From positions 1-64,000 of the forward strand of contig JBBHKE010002413.1 in the NCBI GenBank assembly GCA_037447655.1: a DNA stretch of 64,000 bases, written 5' to 3'. Each line of letters begins with the position of its first letter. The stretch's first letter is position 1. Both the position numbers and the translations under genes were made by a program. This document shows, piece after piece, positions 58,001-64,000 of the stretch. The stretch comes from Zygnema cylindricum (taxonomy: Eukaryota > Streptophyta > Zygnematophyceae > Zygnematales > Zygnemataceae). The notes under the pieces are model-generated. The model worked only from the letters and a program-made list of their open reading frames with translations. It searched no databases and was not told where the DNA came from.

Positions 58001-60392
58001 AATGGTCTGAATGGTCCAAATGGTACTACAGGTGCAAATGGTGAAAATGTTGTCAATTGTGTGAGGCATTACCTGACGAGCTAACAGGATATGCTCCCTT
58101 GTCTGAGGCATAGGACCATCAGGTGCTGACACCACCAAAATGCCTCCATCCATCTGCGCTGCTCCAGTAATCATGTTCTGCAACCAAAAACACCGCCGCG
58201 TCTTTCAGTTCTTCAATCTCTCCGGCATCACCTCTCATCCTTGTCCCTCGATGCAACCATTTACCAGCCTCCTCATTGAAGACTTATATGCTTTCATGAT
58301 TCAAATACTAGACGAAAGAGAGCAACAAAGCAAGAGATGAATCAGCCACCTTCACATAGTCTGCATGGCCTGGACAGTCCACATGAGCGTAATGTCGCTT
58401 GTCGGTTTCATATTCCACATGTGCCTGCATCAAGCCGCGATATTCTTAGCTTTTTATCCCAACCAGCATGCACTCAAAGCACCAAAGCAACATATGTAGT
58501 AATATTTTGCTGCAAATCCCTTTGCAATACTTGCTTCCGTAAGCATCGTGGGACGAGGGATATGACAGATCATTCACATGGAATAATAAAAAGGTTCACC
58601 GGGCAGAATATCCGAGCCATAGCTAAGCAGGCTTAATTCTCTACATAAAAATATTACTAAATATCCACAATGCCTCCATGCTGACCTTTGTGCGACCGAA
58701 AACACTGCAACTTTGACAAGCTCGCCATGAATTTTCCAAACCAATTTCTATGCAGCACCAATATGGGGCATTTAAATTTCCACAAAATCACAGACAATGT
58801 TTCTGCATACTTGCTGTTCTGTTCAACAGGCTCTTCACAACTCCTAAAACACTGCTGCAGAACCGAAAACGTATGCTGTTAAAAAAAGTAGAAGTTGCAC
58901 TCAGCTCTTATGCAGAATATATAACCACAATTCCTGTTCCGAGCGCATATGTATAACAAATTAAGAAAGAAAATTTGTCTAGCTGCCACGGCACTTACTG
59001 TTGCAATGGTGATACCACGTGCTTTCTCTTCTGGAGCCTTGTCAATCTCGTCAAATGCAACCGCTTTCGCCTTACCCTCAGATGCCAAAACCTGCATGAA
59101 GTAATGTTCACACATTAACTTAGACATGTCTTCAAACTACTACAGGTGCAAAAGTCGATTAAATTCTGTCACAATTCACACTCTTCCATGCTTACCAGAA
59201 CTGAAAAGACAGAATTTCTTCAAATAAATTGGAAGGGCGCAGTAAATATGGTCAATATCATATCAGATCAAACTGAAAAATGGAAGAAAATGACCTTCGT
59301 GATTGCAGCAGTCAGAGTAGTTTTCCCGTGATCCACATGCCCGATTGTTCCGATATTCAAATGAGGCTTCCTGCATCCAGACCCCAGAGCCTCTATAAAA
59401 TCAGAACTGACGCTATTTCAAAACAATACAAGTTGTGAGAAAACGTCTACACTATAAATGTGTAGAACTCAAGGCAAGCCCAAAGTAAGAAAGCAAAAGG
59501 AGTGTAAAACCTTTTCAGCAATTATTTTTGTTGGTAGTGAATGTCAGGGCACAGTGGTGCACATTGCAAATTTTGCATTTCAACGAATTAAAAAAACCTA
59601 ATCTCAAAAAGTGAGGGAGCGTATCAACGCTAATACTGAAAACCTGAACCCTACAGCTCTTGCAATCAAATTCATCCTTGAAGAGATTTTTGGGACATGA
59701 CATACACGTTACAGGGAATTGGCATTTCGCTAAAATGGTTTCAACAGCTAACGAAGAGTTTTTTGAATGCTTTCAGAATGGATCACAAAATGTTAGGGAG
59801 CTACTCTAATTGAGACCAGTTTCTCTAAATGCTAACCAGTCCGAAACATATCCATATGCAATTATCTTATATTTGACCGGTCAAAGGACAAATCTAGGAG
59901 CATATGCTTAGCCAAACAAGCTACATTTTTGAGCAACAACAGTATACTTTCACTTTTTTTTTCCGTTCATTTTAAGGTCAGCCCAAAAATGTAGGAAATA
60001 TAGGTAAACCAACTAACAAATGTTATCGATCCTGCGAAAACAGGGTTGGCCAGCAAGCATGTTTTCAACAAGATAAATGCCCTAGTGCTAGGACTGGCAT
60101 TTTCCTCCCGAATCTCTCCGAACTATTGTAAACAATGAAGTTATAGAAATTACAGAAAAAAAACAGAATAAAACGAATAAGCTTACGTGCGCGTAAAAGT
60201 AGCCATACCACGACGATCATGTCTATCCCATGGGAGCAATTCGGAAGAAAAAAAACTTAACACACGAGATTCTTTTGGACATTCTGCAAGGTTCGAAACA
60301 GGACAAACTTTTGATGAAACAGATGAATGGCTAACACTTGGAACTCTCAAACGACATAGAAGACGAGAAAGGACAGGCCTTGCAGACGCCAT
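55052..60392 (-). CDS. TUFM: Mitochondrial translation elongation factor Tu (nuclear gene)
   Basis: Twelve minus-strand exons: 60187-60392 (ATG 60390-60392), 59295-59370, 58999-59091, 58350-58424, 58073-58177, 57651-57741, 56993-57198, 56597-56677, 55819-55884, 55620-55682, 55228-55468 and 55052-55122 (TAA). All phases agree; 457 residues. The first 68 are Ser and Arg rich, like a mitochondrial presequence, ending before [20 protein letters not shown] (G1). [11 protein letters not shown] (G2), [10 protein letters not shown] (G3), FLNKVDMV (G4) and RGSALSAL (G5) follow. Domain II has [13 protein letters not shown] and domain III ends [16 protein letters not shown]. The protein delivers aminoacyl-tRNA to the mitochondrial ribosome with GTP hydrolysis. 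Residues agree with plant mitochondrial rather than plastid forms. A shorter start would leave no presequence. Confidence 0.95.
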
Positions 60393-61031
60393 TGCTTCCA
60401 AAAAGAAAAAGAAAAAAAGTAAAAGGATATCTGTTTAGATTAGCAATATCTTAAAAAGAAATATTTTGAAATAACGGAGCCGCTGAGACGGCTCTCAAAT
60501 GGAAGGAGCAAGCAGATCATAGTTTCCCGAGAAACAGAAAACAAAATTGCCGAAGCCTCGTGCTTTATGCTCATTCCTTCCTCTCGTGAGAAGGAACACA
60601 AAGAATAATAGAATACATAGAAAAGTACACTGTACTTTCTGTAATCTTCTACCTAAAACAACTGTGAGCACTACTGTACAAAAAGTACAGTACAGTATAT
60701 CTGCTGTATCCGTACTATACGCATATCGTACTCAAAAAACCATATAATATGAACAGTGTACGGTGGAGTCACATATAGCGTATCCAATTGTTGTTCACAT
60801 TGAGATCGTCCACATAGCCCAATATCTTCACCCACGTGATATAGTTTTGATAGGAGTAACTTTGTTCGGAACTTGGGTTTTCTAATTTATAAATCAAACA
60901 TTGTACCGTATGAACTAAACACGTACTAAATAAATAGTACACAGCATCTTTTTTGTGGCAGCCAGGAAACAGGTCGAAATAAGAGATGCAGGAGCAGGAG
61001 CTGCAGATCTTGCAAAACTGAAACAACAGGC
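60393..61031. promoter_or_regulatory. Divergent intergenic region of EF-Tu and the thioredoxin-like gene
   Basis: 639 bp between two outward-facing start codons. It contains a cluster of GTAC palindromes (60625-60735) including AAAGTACAGTACAGTA, and a repeat-like block at 60765-60800 similar to 44757-44830. A shared promoter is inferred from layout only. Confidence 0.4.
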
Positions 61032-61520
61032 ATGGATGGATTCCTGGACAGCCTTGCAAACGCATGTAGATATTACACAGGTTTTCCCCGACCTGTCTGC
61101 CATGGCCACCTGTACGAATTCTCCTCTGAACGTGAATTTGTGAATCTTCTCTCAGAAGGAGACCCAGTAGTAGTTGCTTTCACTATCAAATGTGCTCACA
61201 CAAAGCATTTAGACAGAGCTCTCTGTGAAGCTTCAGAAGAATGGCATCCACGTGTCAGGTTCCTTCGTGTTGAATGTCCAAAGTATCCTGGTTTCTGCAT
61301 TTCTCGGCAGCGAAGGGATTATCCGTTTGTTGAAGTGTTTCAAAACTCGAAAGTGACAGGAACAGAAGATGCAGGAAGTGGCTCAGCATCTATTACCAAG
61401 TATACTGTTAGTGTGATTCCGTACACATATGATGTAAGCTCTTACGGATTTCGGGAGTTCTTTAAGAAACTCGACCTGCAAGCACCTTCAGCAGGAAAGG
61501 GTGGCACCACTGGTAGATGA
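61032..61520 (+). CDS. Thioredoxin-fold-like small protein
   Basis: One exon, 162 codons, ATG 61032 to TGA 61518-61520. The pattern DPVVVAFTIKC..TKHLDRAL, then VRFLRVECPKYPGFC and YPFVEVFQNS, follows the beta-alpha-beta order of a thioredoxin fold. The single Cys in FTIKCAHT does not make a CxxC redox site, so a plain disulfide oxidoreductase is unlikely. The frame is open for some codons upstream, and the N-terminus may begin earlier or in an upstream exon. No transit peptide or membrane segment is evident. I recognise the fold type but not a named family. It diverges from EF-Tu. Confidence 0.6.
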   Translation: MDGFLDSLANACRYYTGFPRPVCHGHLYEFSSEREFVNLLSEGDPVVVAFTIKCAHTKHLDRALCEASEEWHPRVRFLRVECPKYPGFCISRQRRDYPFVEVFQNSKVTGTEDAGSGSASITKYTVSVIPYTYDVSSYGFREFFKKLDLQAPSAGKGGTTGR

Positions 61521-64000
61521 GATGTATGTAGGGGTTCAGATTTAGATTCATATTAATCAAGATTTAGGTTTTGGATTGAGCGCAGATTTGGATTGCATTG
61601 ATGCTTTCAAACGAGCAGTTTTTTTGTATATGAGTTACGGGTGTGTACATTTTAATATTTTCAGCAAAAATAGCCATGGTTTTGAATATATGTTGCCAGA
61701 AAAGAACACGTACTCATTCTGAAACATTGTGTGAGAGAGAGAGGGGAGGCGAGAGTGAAAAGACTTGGCAGCATTGTTAATGAGAGAGGCAGGAGGGGAA
61801 AGGGAAAAGACTGAAAGGAAAGACGAGGGAAGATAGGAAGAGGGAAAGAAAGCAGGGAACTTGAAAGGAATGGTCCGTCGAGGAGGTCGAGGTCATACTG
61901 TTAACAGCTGGGTAAGTCATTTCATCTATCATTCTTTGACACAGTTCTATTCGCCTTGTTACTAACAAAGCGAGAAGCATAGCTCATTTGATTTTTTGCT
62001 TTCTGTCGATACATGGTTCAGAAATTAGTGTGTTTTGGGGTCCGGCTGTTAACTGAAATGCAGCTTCATTTCTATACTTGTTGATGATTTATATCGGGAG
62101 CAAATATGCATGGGACATTTTTCTGTTTTCCAAATAACTGTGCTTGTGCATATTCTATATGCAATTAGCGATGTCTCGAATGCTCCATGACTGCATTTTT
62201 CTTGCATGATTGTTTCCTTGCTAGTTTTATGTTTTACTTAATGCATCTCAAGATTTCATGACACTGGCAATGCTTGTGAAGGATGGATACTTTTTCAGCA
62301 GCAGATGGTGTCAAGTTGCTTGTGATTGAGGCTTTCCATAGAAGGATCATTTCTGGAGTCTACCTTTCGAGTACTTGCTGCTTGAGTTTCATTATCTCAT
62401 GGCTGACAGATACTGTGGTTGTTGACTTTTTCTACTTCTGCAGGTTGTGTTGGTTGCATGAGCCTGACCAATAAGGTCGGTTGTTGAAAAGATGGAGCAA
62501 AAACTCACAGCCTAAACTCTTTTGCATAAGTCTTGGATACTCTGAGGTATGGAGACTGATGATGTGGCTGCAGTTTGCATCTGCATTTACTCAGTTGTGG
62601 AGGAGAAGATTTGCGTTAATATTTACATTCTTATCTGGAATTGATATATTCTTTGCTTAGGATCGTGACTTTTGTATTTTAAAGGCAACAAATCGTCACG
62701 GTACCTCTTTGGGGAGGCAGACTTCAGAGTTGTAATTTTTAAACTACTTTAGTTGGCTTTATGAGGAGAAGATTTGCGTTAATATTTTCATTCTTATCTG
62801 GAATTGAAATATTCTTTGCTTAGGATCGTGACTTTTGTATTTTAAAGGCAGCAAATCGTCACGGTACCTCTTTGGGGAGGCAGACTTCAGAGTTGTAATT
62901 TTTAAACTACTTTAGTTGGCTTTATTAAATGCTGTTCTTCAACGCATCGGTGTCAATTAATCATGCATAATGGAGTGCTTTAGAAGCTATCGGAAGCTCT
63001 TAGAGGAAAAGCTGGTGAGCAATCAGCAATTGGATTTATTTCAGTCAAGTTATGCAACTACAATTTTGTCTAAGTTTGCGCTGTTTATCCCCATTTTGCC
63101 TTGAAGAGGATGTTGTCAGTGCAGAATGTAAGCATATTCCTGACCACCTTTCTCCCAGATGGACTCTCATTTCATTGTGAGCAATGGATACAAAATGGAA
63201 TGTCGGCAGTTGTTTTAGCAATGGCATGCCACTGCACAAAAATTCCAGCGTATCTTACTATTAAGGCTCGAGAGTATCTGGAGTACTCATTGGGCCTGTT
63301 GTCTGAATTGCTTGAATCACTCGAAAAGAAAAGGTAAGTTTGCATGTCACATGCGCCCCTAGTATGCTTGGCCAGTGGCAGGCTACTATCTGGTGTGACA
63401 AGTTCAGCGTAATGCTGGAGTGTTGAAGCAGGAATTCTCAAGCTTCAAGTCCACATCAGAATTATCCATGATGATTGATGAACGGGTGATCATTTCCAGA
63501 GTAGTGGGCTACTTTTAAATTTTTGTTGTTGATGGCGCCCAACTTAATTTGACAATGTGAGTTGATTTAGGAAAGTTTGAGACGCATATGCTAATCTTCA
63601 TATATGAACAGAATAAGACTGCTACATTCTCCATCACAGACTATTGTAATAAGGTGTAGACCGATTGGAACCAAAAAATGGTTACGCCCCATGTCCATCA
63701 AAAGATTTGGTAGAAGAGATGTCTACGTGGCAATCTTTCGCCAATTTAGTGAAAAGGTATCTTACTACAGAAAGCCAAAATATTATTGGGGTAAATGTGT
63801 AGTACCTTGCAACTAAAACTAGTGCAGCTTTTTCACAGACGCTTTATCGAGATAATAATAGCATAAGCTACCTATACATTATATAGGTCAGAGACTTTGC
63901 ATTTGCAAACTCTCTTTCCTTTGGCCTACTGTTCTGTGCTATTTAACCTTTAAACTGCAAAATTATAACAAAAATTTGACCAACAAACCTATTACAACTA
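61521..64000 (+). other. Candidate exons of an unidentified plus-strand gene, partial
   Basis: 61870-61911 reads MVRRGGRGHTVNSW and ends at a good GTAAGT donor. 62954-63013 contains MECFRSYRKLLEEKL before GTGAGC. 63200-63334 follows a CGGCAG acceptor, is open (AYLTIKAREYLEYSLGLL, then SELLESLEKKR) and ends at GTAAGT. The pieces have good splice signals, but I cannot join them with certainty and recognise no family. The gene would continue beyond the window. Confidence 0.3.
62600..62925 (+). repeat. Direct tandem duplication, 163-bp unit
   Basis: 62600-62762 is repeated at 62763-62925 with about three differences (for example ATTTACATTC against ATTTTCATTC), so it is a recent duplication. There is no coding frame. 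Confidence 0.9.

Overview
The window is eukaryotic nuclear DNA from a green-plant lineage (a streptophyte, possibly non-seed; the sequence does not settle the species). The evidence is long AT-rich GT-AG introns, Ty1/Copia retrotransposons, 72-nt phase-2 leucine-rich-repeat exons of plant type, a plant-type mitochondrial EF-Tu and a flavin monooxygenase of plant S-oxygenase type. An N gap lies at 40873-41491, so this is a draft assembly. Many ORFs in the window are shadows or retroelement debris. The real host genes are split into short exons, which I rebuilt from splice signals, reading phase and family conservation.

Layout. 1-3460: a Copia-type element with gag but no pol, plus strand. 4244-9477: a scrambled Copia element, minus strand, with a duplicated integrase tail and a 54-bp coding minisatellite. 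9711-9932: a MITE. 10176-10690: the 5' exon of a flavin monooxygenase, broken off by a Copia fragment (10732-11504) and then by a duplicated gene tail (11505-12075). 13970-25516, with candidate upstream exons to 28597: a minus-strand gene for a multidomain protein with LRR, EGF-like, papain-type protease, two EGF-like, three LysM and a Cys-rich tail. 30294-34458: a Copia element with pol but no gag, with a perfect TATAC target duplication. 35233-39756: a second gag-only element, minus strand. 41492-45846: mostly empty. 45847-47930: TIM10, minus strand, five exons. 48.0-54.9 kb: MITEs and a possibly spliced, mostly non-coding stretch. 55052-60392: mitochondrial EF-Tu, minus strand, twelve exons. 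61032-61520: a thioredoxin-fold-like protein, divergent from EF-Tu. 61870-64000: candidate exons of an unidentified plus-strand gene.

Two things stand out. First, the 12 phase-consistent exons from the LRR/EGF junction to the stop join LRR, EGF, papain and LysM domains in one frame; with the upstream LRR exons the coding sum is 848 residues. This looks like an extracellular or wall-facing protease that could bind N-acetylglucosamine glycans. Second, the gag-only and pol-only Copia elements share LTR heads and polypurine tracts. Each LTR also carries, antisense to the element and about 200-300 bp from its start, a tRNA-like module with A-box and B-box-like sequences. That suggests a trans-complementing family with an embedded Pol III-like signal.

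TIM10 and EF-Tu both serve mitochondria (inner-membrane import and organelle translation), but nothing here shows they are co-regulated.
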